DNA of 64,000 bases from G963669295 sp963669295 (GTDB lineage Bacteria; Bacteroidota; Bacteroidia; Flavobacteriales_D; CALLUQ01): assembly GCA_963669295.1 (NCBI GenBank), contig OY769938.1:3534001-3598000 (forward strand), written 5' to 3'. Both the position numbers and the translations under genes were made by a program. The notes beneath the pieces were generated by a model, which ran no database searches, was not told the DNA's origin, and saw only the letters and a program-made list of their open reading frames with translations. Numbering within the stretch: the stretch's first letter is position 1; the number at the start of each line of letters is the position of its first letter. Positions 16,818-25,274 of the stretch are shown one piece after another.

Positions 16818-18362
16818 ATGAGTCGAACACGAATGCGTTGGCTATTGAGCTGTTTGCTTTGGTCTTTGATGGTACAAACCGCTTCGTCGCTGCCCGATAC
16901 TTTGCGGCTGCATATTGATGAAGAGGGGATGGCAAAGCTCAGTACACTTCGCAGCGAAGCACTGGCAGAAGGGTTGTTGGTAAATCGAGGCGACTGGGTA
17001 AAAGCTGTTGTAGGCGATAGCATTCAGGCAGAAGTAAGACTTAAAGGCGATTGGCCTACACACCTGGAAGGAGAAAAGTGGTCGTTGCGCATCAAAACCA
17101 ATAAGCAGTACCGTTGGCATGGGTTGCGCTCGTTTTCTGTGCATCGCCCCGAAGCCCGACATTTTTTAAGCGAATGGGTATACCACCGTTGGCTGCAAAA
17201 AGAAGGTGTACTTACCACACGTTATGAATTCATTACCCTAATACTCAATGGAAGAAACCTGGGTGTTTATGCCTTAGAAGAGCATTTCGATCGCGAATTG
17301 CTATTGGCACAAGGCAGGGAAGAGGCCCCCATCCTTAAATTCGATGAAAGCAGTTTTTGGGAGGTGCAACACTACCAACTGAAAAACGATACCAACATCA
17401 ACAAAGTAGTGGCCGATTATGAAGCAGCTACCATCACGCCCTTTAAGAAGAACCGCACATTAAAAGATGAATGGCTGAAGCAGCAATTTGAAAAAGGAAA
17501 GGCCTTGATGCATCAATACCAATACAGCTTAACCGATGCTGCTAACCTGTTTGATGTAGAGCTGTTGGCAAAATATTATGCCATGGCCGACATTGCCCAG
17601 GCCTATCATGCACTTGTATGGCACAACCAACGCTTTTACTACAATGTTTCCTCCAAAAAACTGGAGCCCATAGCCTACGATTGTTATACAGAAGAAGGAG
17701 TGTATAAATGGTTCTCCAAGCCCTACCTGGGGTATTGGAACGATACCCAATACGACTCGCTGTACTTTCGAAACGAGTACGTGGTGTTTCATCCGCTCAA
17801 CGATTCGGCAGTATTTCAATGCTACCACCATTACCTGAAAAAGTATAGCAATACCGCCTACCTTCAAGCATTGATGAAGGAGCTGATGCCTGCAATAAAA
17901 GAGTATACAGCATTGATGCAAAAAGAGTATCCCAACTACCAGTATACCAATCAATACGCAGCAAGGGCCAAAGAGCTGGAGGAAACGGTTGCTCAACAAC
18001 ACCCGAAAGGCCTGGTGCATCAAACATTTGGATTCAAACCGTTTTGGTATTACAAGGGGTGTGCATTGCAAGAGCCGCTAAAACACCTGGCAGTAAAAGC
18101 CTATGTAGAATCAACCTCCGACAGTACAATGCAACTTGCCCTGCATAATTTTCATTGCGAAGCAGTAATCATTTATGGAGGAGTTGAAGGAAGAGATGAG
18201 CTGAGCGAGGCATTGGCCATACTGCCCGCATACAATAACGATAAGTTGACAAGCAAGCACTTGCTAACGGTAAAAAAAGGACAACATTTGTGGTTTACCC
18301 TAAACGACCATGTTCCCTACAGATCTGATGTGTTGTTGATTCCCTGGAAAAGTCCTTATTAA
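16818..18362 (+). CDS. CotH-kinase-like secreted protein (514 aa)
   Basis: I chose the ATG giving MSRTRMRWLLSCLLWSLMVQ, a signal peptide; a second ATG five codons on is equally good, and the long upstream frame lies antisense to the phosphoesterase gene. The body matches CotH: AEVRLKGDWPTHLEGEKWSL, WVYHRWLQKEGVLTTRYEFI, NLGVYALEEHFDRELL, then LAKYYAMADIAQAYHALVWHN and KLEPIAYDCY. CotH proteins phosphorylate secreted proteins or are spore-coat and cell-surface components; in Bacteroidota their targets are mostly unknown. The stop overlaps the convergent HAD gene by 4 bp. The divergent phosphatase-like neighbour is a suggestive opposite. Confidence 0.8.
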   Translation: MSRTRMRWLLSCLLWSLMVQTASSLPDTLRLHIDEEGMAKLSTLRSEALAEGLLVNRGDWVKAVVGDSIQAEVRLKGDWPTHLEGEKWSLRIKTNKQYRWHGLRSFSVHRPEARHFLSEWVYHRWLQKEGVLTTRYEFITLILNGRNLGVYALEEHFDRELLLAQGREEAPILKFDESSFWEVQHYQLKNDTNINKVVADYEAATITPFKKNRTLKDEWLKQQFEKGKALMHQYQYSLTDAANLFDVELLAKYYAMADIAQAYHALVWHNQRFYYNVSSKKLEPIAYDCYTEEGVYKWFSKPYLGYWNDTQYDSLYFRNEYVVFHPLNDSAVFQCYHHYLKKYSNTAYLQALMKELMPAIKEYTALMQKEYPNYQYTNQYAARAKELEETVAQQHPKGLVHQTFGFKPFWYYKGCALQEPLKHLAVKAYVESTSDSTMQLALHNFHCEAVIIYGGVEGRDELSEALAILPAYNNDKLTSKHLLTVKKGQHLWFTLNDHVPYRSDVLLIPWKSPY

Positions 18363-18946
18363 AGTCGGCCGAAATGCGCTTTATGAGCAAGTGCCAACAT
18401 GGGCTTGTCGCTTTTGCTATCGCCATAGGCATAGATGTACTCATAATCGTTGAGCGGAATGGCGGCTTGAATGCGTTGTACTTTCTCTTCCCCCCTACAA
18501 TTTTTTCCCTGGTATTTGCCAGTAATTTTTCCATGCTGCACTTCCAACTCCGTAGCAATAAGTTCGAGCTGGTTGGCAGCACACCATGCCTTTAGCCATA
18601 CCGATGCCGAGGCAGTAACAATTACAATACGATGGCCTTGTTCTTGGTGCCATTTCAGCCACTCGTTGCCATTTGCACTAATGATGGTGGGCACAACTTC
18701 AGTAGCAAATTGATCGCCAAAAGCAGTCATGCGATCCACATCCCACCCTTTGTAAAAGTAGCGCAGCAACATCTGCTTGGCTTTGTCGTTCGATACAATG
18801 CCTATGGTAAACAATACCAACATCGGAGAAAGCACCATCAAGGCCAGGTAAAACTTAGCACTACCATGGGTATACTTAATGTACTCCAACATGGAATCTT
18901 TGGGAGTAAGGGTACCGTCGAAATCGAAAAGGGCCAGTTGCATCAA
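18359..18946 (-). CDS. HAD-IB phosphatase, probable 5-phosphoribosyl-lipid phosphatase (195 aa)
   Basis: HAD motif I is LFDFDGTLTPKDS near the N-terminus, the motif II region is IVIVTASASVWLKAWC and motif III/IV is YAYGDSKSDKPMLALA. This is the PSP-like subclass IB. It is cotranscribed with, and overlaps by 4 bp, the DprE2-like reductase, downstream of DprE1-like and UbiA-like genes. In that context the missing step is removal of the 5-phosphate from polyprenyl-phosphoryl-5-phosphoribose, for which mycobacteria use another phosphatase family. The reaction is inferred; a serine-phosphatase-like function cannot be excluded. Confidence 0.8.
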   Translation of the reverse strand: MMQLALFDFDGTLTPKDSMLEYIKYTHGSAKFYLALMVLSPMLVLFTIGIVSNDKAKQMLLRYFYKGWDVDRMTAFGDQFATEVVPTIISANGNEWLKWHQEQGHRIVIVTASASVWLKAWCAANQLELIATELEVQHGKITGKYQGKNCRGEEKVQRIQAAIPLNDYEYIYAYGDSKSDKPMLALAHKAHFGRL

Positions 18947-19668
18947 AGGTTCTTTTTCTTAAACATAAACTCCGGAATGTTGCGAATGATCCACATAATG
19001 AGCCGCCATTTGCTGTTCACATACAAGGTGTTTTTTTTACTGCGATAAGCTTTGTAAATAGCATTGGCTACTTGCTGTGGGCTGGCGGTTAGTGGTGCTG
19101 GGGTGTCCATATCGCCCAACATCTTAGTTCGCACAAACCCCGGCTTCACCGTAACTACATGTGCTCCGGCACTAAAAAGGCGGTTGCGCATGCCATCGAG
19201 GTAGGTGCTGAAAGCTGCTTTGGCACTGCCGTAAATGTAGTTGCTTTGCCGGCCACGCTCACCGGCTACTGAAGAAATGCCAATAATGGTGCCTTGTTTT
19301 CGCGATTCAAAATCGTTGGCTACCACATTCAAAATAGATACAGCACCCTTGTAGTTGGTGTCCATAATCAAGGAGGCCTCCTCAAAATTGTTGAGGGCAA
19401 TAGCTTGCTCACCAAGGTAACCAAAAGCACATACCACTACATCAGGAGTGGTAACATTGGCGTAAAAAGAAGCGTGACTGTCGTAATCCAACGCATCAAA
19501 ATGATGCAGCGCAACGTTCACCTCATGCTTAATTTCCAAATCGCTTTTCAGGGGCTGCAACAACTCCGTATTGCGGGCAGCAAGCGATAAATTAAACCCT
19601 TGTTTTGCAAAGGCATAAGCAATGGCCTTTGCCATATCCGAATTTGCACCAAGTACTAGTAATTCCAT
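18943..19668 (-). CDS. short-chain dehydrogenase, DprE2-like (241 aa)
   Basis: A Rossmann SDR with a variant nucleotide loop (LVLGANSDMAKAIAYAFAKQ), an NNFEE segment, IGISSVAGERGR for the serine strand, and the catalytic YxxxK in SNYIYGSAKAAF. The C-terminus has a hydrophobic helix. With the FAD oxidase encoded upstream it would reduce polyprenyl-phosphoryl-2-keto-ribose to the arabinose form, completing the epimerisation. Assignment to DprE2 depends on the adjacent DprE1- and UbiA-type genes. It overlaps the HAD gene by 4 bp. Confidence 0.85.
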   Translation of the reverse strand: MELLVLGANSDMAKAIAYAFAKQGFNLSLAARNTELLQPLKSDLEIKHEVNVALHHFDALDYDSHASFYANVTTPDVVVCAFGYLGEQAIALNNFEEASLIMDTNYKGAVSILNVVANDFESRKQGTIIGISSVAGERGRQSNYIYGSAKAAFSTYLDGMRNRLFSAGAHVVTVKPGFVRTKMLGDMDTPAPLTASPQQVANAIYKAYRSKKNTLYVNSKWRLIMWIIRNIPEFMFKKKNL

Positions 19669-19718
19669 GCAGTAGCATTATCAATGCTACAAATTTAGCA
19701 ATATTAAGGAGGGAGCCA

Positions 19719-21053
19719 TCAGGTAAGTTTCAACCGGTTCGATTGTACCGATTGAAAAGTGCTGCCGTTCAATGCTTTGATGCGCTCTTTAAAGTATTGC
19801 AGCTTGGGATAAGCGTCCATCATGTGGGGTTGCATGCGTGCATCTTTGGCCAAATACAAACGCCCTCCATGTTCCAAAACTACCCGGTCGAGGTCGTTGA
19901 GCAATTCAAATACCCCTTTTTGAATTTTGAAATCGAGGGCAAGGGTATAGCCTTCCATAGGAAAAGACATGACTGCGTTGGGATTGGATTTACCCAACAG
20001 CTTCAACACCGTTAAGAACGATCCCTTGCCACTGTCGGCAATCTTATCGATAATTTTTTCCAGCCCTGCCTTACTTTCAGCACGTGGCAATACAAATTGG
20101 TATTGGGTAAAGCCAGCTTTGCCATAGATGTTGTTCCAGTTGTGAATGGCATCTAGCGGATAAAAGAAGGCATTGTAATCTACAAACGACTCTGAAATGT
20201 GCTTTTGCTGCTTGTTGTAATACAGTAAGTTGAATGCCTTTACCGACAAGGTGTTCAACAAGAATCCGGGAAAGAGCCCCGGCACATTTTTATTCGATTT
20301 ATTGCGGATGCTCAACGGGTCTCCTTTTTCATTGCCCAATGCTTCGCGGGTAGCAAAGTTGCCACCGGTAAAAATGGCACGCCCTTTTTCGTTGCCCTTC
20401 GAAAGGCAGTCGATCCATGCCACAGAATTATTCCACTGGTCAGAAGTTTCGAACAGCTCAATCAACTCCTCTAAATTTCGAGTCTTGATGCTCGATTGTT
20501 GGATGTAAGCCGTTTCAATGGGTTGCAGTTGTAAAGTGGCATTGAGTACAATGCCCGTAAGCCCCATGCCGCCACAGGTGAGCCAAAAGAGTTCTTCGTT
20601 TTCAGTTTTGCTGCAAGTGCGTACAGTGCCATCGGCCATGAGTAGGTCGAATGCCAGCACAAACTCCGAGAAGTTGCCATTTTTATGGTGATTTTTTCCA
20701 TGAATATCGGCAGCAATGGCACCACCTACCGTAATGAATTTAGTACCCGGGGTTACCGAAAGGAAAAAACCTTTGGCTACCACCACTTCCAGAATTTCCG
20801 AAAGCAAAGTACCGGCCTGGCATTGAAGAATGCCGTGTGCAGCATCAAACTGCAAGATTTTGTTGTGCTGCAACGTAGAAAAAACATGCTCGCCCAACGA
20901 AGCATCACCATAACAACGACCATTGCCTCGTGGAATCAATTGCGTTTGTTGTGTGATGAAAGAAGTGATGTCGTTGGCGTGCTCCAACTCCGTAACAAGG
21001 CTTTCTACCACAGGGTATTTCCCCCAATTGGTGATGTGCTGTTTACGAGGCAT
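19719..21053 (-). CDS. FAD-linked oxidoreductase, DprE1-like polyprenylphosphoryl-ribose oxidase (444 aa)
   Basis: An FAD-binding (PCMH/VAO) N-terminal domain: LIPRGNGRCYGDASLG, GTLLSEILEVV, VTPGTKFITVGGAIAADIHG, then KNHHKNGNFSEFV. This GGAIAADIHGKNHH pattern is the hallmark of DprE1. A C-terminal ALO-like substrate domain ends KLQYFKERIKALNG. It oxidises the 2-hydroxyl of polyprenylphosphoryl-ribose. I chose the start MPRKQHITNWGKY, which overlaps the UbiA gene by 11 bp; an ATG eight codons upstream is possible. In mycobacteria the product is the arabinose donor for cell-wall arabinan; in Bacteroidota the acceptor is less clear. Confidence 0.88.
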   Translation of the reverse strand: MPRKQHITNWGKYPVVESLVTELEHANDITSFITQQTQLIPRGNGRCYGDASLGEHVFSTLQHNKILQFDAAHGILQCQAGTLLSEILEVVVAKGFFLSVTPGTKFITVGGAIAADIHGKNHHKNGNFSEFVLAFDLLMADGTVRTCSKTENEELFWLTCGGMGLTGIVLNATLQLQPIETAYIQQSSIKTRNLEELIELFETSDQWNNSVAWIDCLSKGNEKGRAIFTGGNFATREALGNEKGDPLSIRNKSNKNVPGLFPGFLLNTLSVKAFNLLYYNKQQKHISESFVDYNAFFYPLDAIHNWNNIYGKAGFTQYQFVLPRAESKAGLEKIIDKIADSGKGSFLTVLKLLGKSNPNAVMSFPMEGYTLALDFKIQKGVFELLNDLDRVVLEHGGRLYLAKDARMQPHMMDAYPKLQYFKERIKALNGSTFQSVQSNRLKLT

Positions 21054-21915
21054 ACAAGAGAATTCCAAAAGTTGCAAACCAGCCCACTACGATGAGTTGT
21101 AACAATACATCGCTGTAAATAACCTGGGTGGGAGAGCTGCTCTGTGTTTTTACAATGGTTATTTGCAAGTAGCGCAACAACCCTACGATAACAAAGAAAG
21201 AAGTGAGGTATACCAGGTCGTTGCCAATGCGTTGTACCACCTCTTCCGAAACGGTATACATGATGTAGGTAACCACAATAATAGAAGCCATAAACACCAG
21301 CGATACATTGATGAACTCAATGCTGTAATGCTTGATGGAAGAGCGCATTTCCTTTCCCGTTTGGTTGAACAACACCAGGTCGTCGCGACGCTTGGCAAGC
21401 CCGAGGAACAGCGCAAGCAAGAAGGTCATCAACACCAGCCACTTCGATACCACCACATCGGCAATAAAAGCACCGCCAAATACCCTGAGCAAAAAGCCCG
21501 AAGCAATAATGATGATGTCGACAATGGCAATGTTTTTTAAGAAAAAAGAATAGGCAATGTTCAATACAAAATAACCGCCAATGATGTACAAGAAGTACAG
21601 GTTGATGAAGAAAGCAAGGCCTAAGGCTGTAGCCAGCAGCACCCCCATAAGCACAAAAGCTGCGGTGGGCGAAATGGCTCCCGAAGCCAATGGACGCTTA
21701 CACTTTTCAGGGTGTTTTCGGTCGTTCTCCCGGTCGGCATAATCGTTGATGATGTACACGGTGCTCGAAATCAATGAAAAAGAGAGCATGCCCAACAGCA
21801 CAGGAATCAATACCGGCTGCTCGAACAGTGTTTCGGCAAAGAATGCAGGGATCGCTACAAAGAAGTTTTTCACCCATTGCTTCACCCTTATTAATTGGAT
21901 GTACTGTAGCATCAT
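21043..21915 (-). CDS. UbiA-family prenyltransferase, decaprenyl-phosphate phosphoribosyltransferase-like (290 aa)
   Basis: A multi-pass UbiA protein. The first aspartate-rich motif reads NDYADRENDRKHPEKCKRP, with the DRxHPxKxxRP ending characteristic of 5-phosphoribosyl-1-diphosphate:polyprenyl-phosphate transferases; the second site is in LGLAKRRDDLVLF. It would put phosphoribose on the polyprenyl carrier, the first step of arabinosyl-donor synthesis. It is the first gene of the four-gene set and is divergent from a membrane protein gene 65 bp away. Confidence 0.88.
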   Translation of the reverse strand: MMLQYIQLIRVKQWVKNFFVAIPAFFAETLFEQPVLIPVLLGMLSFSLISSTVYIINDYADRENDRKHPEKCKRPLASGAISPTAAFVLMGVLLATALGLAFFINLYFLYIIGGYFVLNIAYSFFLKNIAIVDIIIIASGFLLRVFGGAFIADVVVSKWLVLMTFLLALFLGLAKRRDDLVLFNQTGKEMRSSIKHYSIEFINVSLVFMASIIVVTYIMYTVSEEVVQRIGNDLVYLTSFFVIVGLLRYLQITIVKTQSSSPTQVIYSDVLLQLIVVGWFATFGILLYAS

Positions 21916-21942
21916 TGCATCAAAAATAGCAATGTCGGCCCA

Positions 21943-21950
21943 TAGTTTTG
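21943..21950 (+). promoter_or_regulatory. candidate -7 box of the 326-aa membrane protein gene
   Basis: TAGTTTTG matches the Bacteroidota -7 consensus TAnnTTTG and lies 30 bp before the start codon. A partial TTG element is about 25 bp upstream, longer than usual spacing, so the call is tentative. Confidence 0.35.
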
Positions 21951-21979
21951 TAAAAAGGAGACAAATCTTGCTAAATTTG

Positions 21980-22960
21980 ATGGTGCCATTGGATAAAAAG
22001 AAACGACTCGACCTCTATCTCTACGCATTATTTTTGAGCCTGGCTGTACTCTTATGTATTGCCGATCGTGCCCCTATGCACCTCGATAAAAAAATGAATG
22101 CACAGCTTCTGGAACAAGGGTATAACGATTATTATGATGGCGTGTTTTATGGTAAATTGGGTGGGCCATATGTGTACCGTATACTGGTACCCTATACCGT
22201 AAGAGCGGTTCATAATTTTGTGCCGGGAGTGAAGCCCATGCACATCGATTTATTTTTTCAGTTTTTGTTTTTATTTGGTTGTCAGCTAGTGATGTATCAC
22301 TATTTAAGACTGTTTGTGTCGCGCATGATGGCCTTGGGTGGCGTATTGCTATTTGTAGTCTTAATGGGGTATATGCTGGGGCAAATGGTAGGACTTACCT
22401 CTATTGAAACATCAGATACATTAAATGTATTGGTGCTCTTACTGGCCTTGTACTTCTTGTACAAAAACAAGCTGTTGAAACTGTTAATTGTACTTTTTAT
22501 AGGGATGTTTAATCGGGAAACCCCCATGGTATTGTTGCCAGTGCTCTTGTATTACGAATGGACCCATGGCAGGCCGAAAATAAATTTGTTGTGGATCACC
22601 CTGGTGGTATTTATTCCGTACGTGGCATTGCGTTTTTGGTGGGACGGCAATGCTGTATCTTTTGAAGGCATTACCAGCAACATTCCTTTCCTTGATGGTG
22701 CAAAAACCGTTGATGCCCTTAAAGCCAATGTATATGTATTTGTATTGCTGGCACCGCTATTGCTCATTGCAGCTTTCCGTTTTCGAGAACTGCCTACATT
22801 GGTGAGGTTTGCTGCAGCCCTCACCATACCATTTATTGTGCTGCATTATATTGTAGGCACTGTGATTGAAGCACGACTATGGATGCCGTTATTGGTATTG
22901 TTAGTTCCCGCAGTAACATGTAATCTCCATTGGCTGTTTCGAAATACCGACTCGAAATAA
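21980..22960 (+). CDS. polytopic membrane protein of unknown function, possibly GT-C-like (326 aa)
   Basis: I chose the start MVPLDKKKRLDLYLYALFL; the longer upstream frame runs antisense into the UbiA gene. The protein has about nine hydrophobic helices. The first extracytoplasmic loop contains NDYYDGVFYGKLGGPYVYRIL, with D-G and R-I-L residues reminiscent of bacterial membrane glycosyltransferase families that use lipid-linked sugars, and a later MFNRETPMVLLPVLL helix with an RE pair. No family is firmly recognised. Divergence from the arabinosyl-donor operon makes a lipid-sugar transferase role plausible but unproven. Confidence 0.6.
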   Translation: MVPLDKKKRLDLYLYALFLSLAVLLCIADRAPMHLDKKMNAQLLEQGYNDYYDGVFYGKLGGPYVYRILVPYTVRAVHNFVPGVKPMHIDLFFQFLFLFGCQLVMYHYLRLFVSRMMALGGVLLFVVLMGYMLGQMVGLTSIETSDTLNVLVLLLALYFLYKNKLLKLLIVLFIGMFNRETPMVLLPVLLYYEWTHGRPKINLLWITLVVFIPYVALRFWWDGNAVSFEGITSNIPFLDGAKTVDALKANVYVFVLLAPLLLIAAFRFRELPTLVRFAAALTIPFIVLHYIVGTVIEARLWMPLLVLLVPAVTCNLHWLFRNTDSK

Positions 22961-23051
22961 CAAAAATACCCCTACCTTCTTTTATTTAATTGTCGCAAGT
23001 TTATTGGTGTTAATCCCTTGATAATAAAGGGGTTTTACCGAATAAATAGTG

Positions 23052-23078
23052 TTGGTATTTTTACCGTTGCTACTTTAG
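23052..23078 (+). promoter_or_regulatory. candidate promoter of the GH18 gene
   Basis: TTG at 23052-23054 and TACTTTAG at 23071-23078 (seven of eight matches to TAnnTTTG), with 16 bp between. Transcription from here would leave a leader of roughly 90 nt holding the 10-bp hairpin before the start codon. Confidence 0.4.
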
Positions 23079-23130
23079 TTGTCCAAGCCTAAGTTCATTT
23101 GTCCTGTAACTACCCCATTGCATACGTTAC

Positions 23131-23153
23131 CTTCACAGGTGTAACCTGTGAAG
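23131..23153 (+). promoter_or_regulatory. perfect 10-bp hairpin in the GH18 leader, touching the ribosome-binding site
   Basis: CTTCACAGGT and ACCTGTGAAG are exact reverse complements with a GTA loop. The right arm ends in AAG and is followed directly by GAGAGG, so the purine-rich AAGGAGAGG ribosome-binding-like sequence is partly inside the stem. No T-run follows, so it is not a terminator. It could be an operator for a dimeric repressor or an RNA hairpin limiting translation; the start codon is 24 bp further on. Confidence 0.5.
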
Positions 23154-23177
23154 GAGAGGTAAACAAAAGAAAGAACC

Positions 23178-24965
23178 ATGAAAACGAAGTTTCATATCCC
23201 ATTGTTAGTTATTAGCTACGTGCTGCTATCGTTGCTAATGGATATGACCAATAAACAAGGGAGTTATTTTTATACTTCGGCTGGTGCGCAAGATTTGGCA
23301 GCAGCTGTGGAGGGGGAGATCGATGTTGATCAATTAAAGAATGGTTACCTCGAAGGGTTTGTGAAGCAGTTGAAAGACTTCATCATTGGCAACCGCAGGA
23401 AAAACGACATGCAGGCGGCCAAAGAAGCAGCCTCTTACCGCCATCGTTCTACCCATGCTCATCATGCAGGTCATTTTGCAAAGGGCCAGGTGAATACAGA
23501 AGCCGAATGGGATTCTATCCAGGGAGTACAGGCATTGGCACCACTCGATTCGAATGCCGTAATTACCTTAACAGAGCTCGATACCATCAAACTGATGCCC
23601 GACAAGCAAGTATTTGGCTGGCACCCTTATTGGATGGGATCTGCGTATCAACACTACCATTATAATTTATTGTCGGTAGTATCTTATTTCTCGTACGAAC
23701 TCGACCCAAAAACAGGAGGGTATAAAACCATCCACAATTGGCGCGAAACAGGACTGGTAGATTCGGCACACAGTGCCAACCCCGATTGTAAAGTATTGCT
23801 CACAGTAAGCAATTTCGGAGCCACCAACAATGCTGAATTTTTAAGCAACTCCAAAGCACAGGCCACCTTTATGGATACCCTGGTGTCGTTGCTAAAGTTA
23901 AAAGGAGCAGATGGGGTAAACATCGACTTCGAAAATGTACCGAAACGACAACGCGATGACCTTACCAACTTCATCGACGACCTGGAACAGCGGTTGCATA
24001 AAGAGAATGAAGATTACATGGTAACATTAGCGGTATATGCTGTTGATGTAAACGAGGTATTTGATATTCAACACCTCAACCCGGTAGTCGATTTGTTTGT
24101 CATCATGGGTTACGACTTTCATGGATCGTGGGGCAATGCCGGACCGGTAGCACCACTAGAAAGTGGAAAAATCTGGTGGAAGTACAACCTGGAAACAGCA
24201 GTAAGCCACTACCTTGATAGAGGAGCACCAAAAAAGAAACTATTGTTGGGCCTTCCTTATTATGGAGGCCAATGGATTACCCCGGATCTTACCATTCCTT
24301 CAACAGGAAAAGACCAGTACCAGGGAGCTGTCACTTATCGCAAACTACGAGAAGATAGCCTTACCTACGCATTAAAGCAGCTCGATACCATCAGTAAAAG
24401 TGGTTATGCTGCATACCTCGATGCAGTGACTTACCGCCAATATTGGTTTGAAGACGATACCAGCTTATCCATTAAGTACGATTATGTGTTAGAACAAGGC
24501 ATTGGTGGTATTGGTGTTTGGGCCCTGGGGTACGATCACGGTTACGACGATTTATGGATGCTCATGGCAGAGAAATTTGCGGGTGAACCCTCAGAAGAAG
24601 AAGCCCCCGAAGAAGCCCCTGCAGCCGAAGAAGAGGAAGCCCCAGCCGAATGGGATGTAGCTCAAATGCTTGATGATGCTCTGGAATTTCGAAGGGTAAT
24701 CGTATTGGTATTGTGCATCCTCATAGGGTTTTGCCTGGTAGGGTTCTTAATTGCTTTTTCCGATTACGAAGTACGCAGCACCTTGATGTCGAAACGGGCA
24801 TTCTTTTACTATGCCGTCTTCATCATACTGGGCTTAATTGTTGCCCTGCTAAGAGTATACAATATATTGAATACAGAAACAATGCTCATTCTAGGCGTGG
24901 TGCTTGGATTTGCTGCTTCAAAACTCAGCAAATGGTTTGCTCCGAACAAGGAAGAACTGCCATAG
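23178..24965 (+). CDS. membrane-tethered GH18-family glycoside hydrolase-like protein (595 aa)
   Basis: An N-terminal hydrophobic segment (residues 8-24) serves as signal or anchor. Residues of about 140-455 form a GH18 barrel: KQVFGWHPYWMGSAY, then the catalytic strand GADGVNIDFENV (a DxxDxE variant, Glu as acid/base), then DLFVIMGYDFHGSWG and LLLGLPYYGG, and IGGIGVWALGYDHG. A Glu/Pro/Ala-rich linker leads to three C-terminal transmembrane helices. GH18 enzymes cleave chitin, peptidoglycan or N-glycan linkages; the YaaH-like look suggests a beta-1,4-GlcNAc polymer. It is codirectional with the next small membrane protein gene and lies upstream of the injection system. Confidence 0.88.
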   Translation: MKTKFHIPLLVISYVLLSLLMDMTNKQGSYFYTSAGAQDLAAAVEGEIDVDQLKNGYLEGFVKQLKDFIIGNRRKNDMQAAKEAASYRHRSTHAHHAGHFAKGQVNTEAEWDSIQGVQALAPLDSNAVITLTELDTIKLMPDKQVFGWHPYWMGSAYQHYHYNLLSVVSYFSYELDPKTGGYKTIHNWRETGLVDSAHSANPDCKVLLTVSNFGATNNAEFLSNSKAQATFMDTLVSLLKLKGADGVNIDFENVPKRQRDDLTNFIDDLEQRLHKENEDYMVTLAVYAVDVNEVFDIQHLNPVVDLFVIMGYDFHGSWGNAGPVAPLESGKIWWKYNLETAVSHYLDRGAPKKKLLLGLPYYGGQWITPDLTIPSTGKDQYQGAVTYRKLREDSLTYALKQLDTISKSGYAAYLDAVTYRQYWFEDDTSLSIKYDYVLEQGIGGIGVWALGYDHGYDDLWMLMAEKFAGEPSEEEAPEEAPAAEEEEAPAEWDVAQMLDDALEFRRVIVLVLCILIGFCLVGFLIAFSDYEVRSTLMSKRAFFYYAVFIILGLIVALLRVYNILNTETMLILGVVLGFAASKLSKWFAPNKEELP

Positions 24966-24980
24966 CAAAATGTAAAAACT

Positions 24981-25274
24981 ATGCTTGACTTTTTAAAAGG
25001 CCTTTGGGAGAAAATACAATCGTTTGGCGCACAAGAAATTTTGTGGGGACTGCTTTATATTGTTATTGCAGTGCCCATTGCCATCTTTTTATTTGCTGGC
25101 CTGGTTAAGTTTTTCCCCGACCTTTATGCACTGCTGGTTGCCGACCCACCCTTAACCGATGGAGAATTCTTTGCAGTACTTTATGGTACTAGCTTAGCCG
25201 GCATCTATGCAGCCCGCTTCATAAAAGGCACAGTAAAAACAGCATTCTCCAAAAAAGAAGAAGAGAAAGCCTAG
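24981..25274 (+). CDS. small membrane protein (97 aa)
   Basis: Two transmembrane helices: one at about residues 17-41 (ILWGLLYIVIAVPIAIFLFA) and a weaker one near 65-80 (FFAVLYGTSLAGIYAARF), ending in a highly charged KKEEEKA tail. It starts 15 bp after the GH18 gene on the same strand, so it is probably cotranscribed and may work with the C-terminal membrane part of that protein. No family recognised. Confidence 0.6.
   Translation: MLDFLKGLWEKIQSFGAQEILWGLLYIVIAVPIAIFLFAGLVKFFPDLYALLVADPPLTDGEFFAVLYGTSLAGIYAARFIKGTVKTAFSKKEEEKA

Noticed and set aside
16748..17023. 92-codon N-terminal extension of the phosphoesterase
   Set aside because: The extension overlaps the divergent CotH-like gene and would bury the lipoprotein signal.
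21746..21979. 78-codon N-terminal extension of the 326-aa membrane protein
   Set aside because: It is antisense to the UbiA gene; a promoter-like box and ATG sit just downstream.
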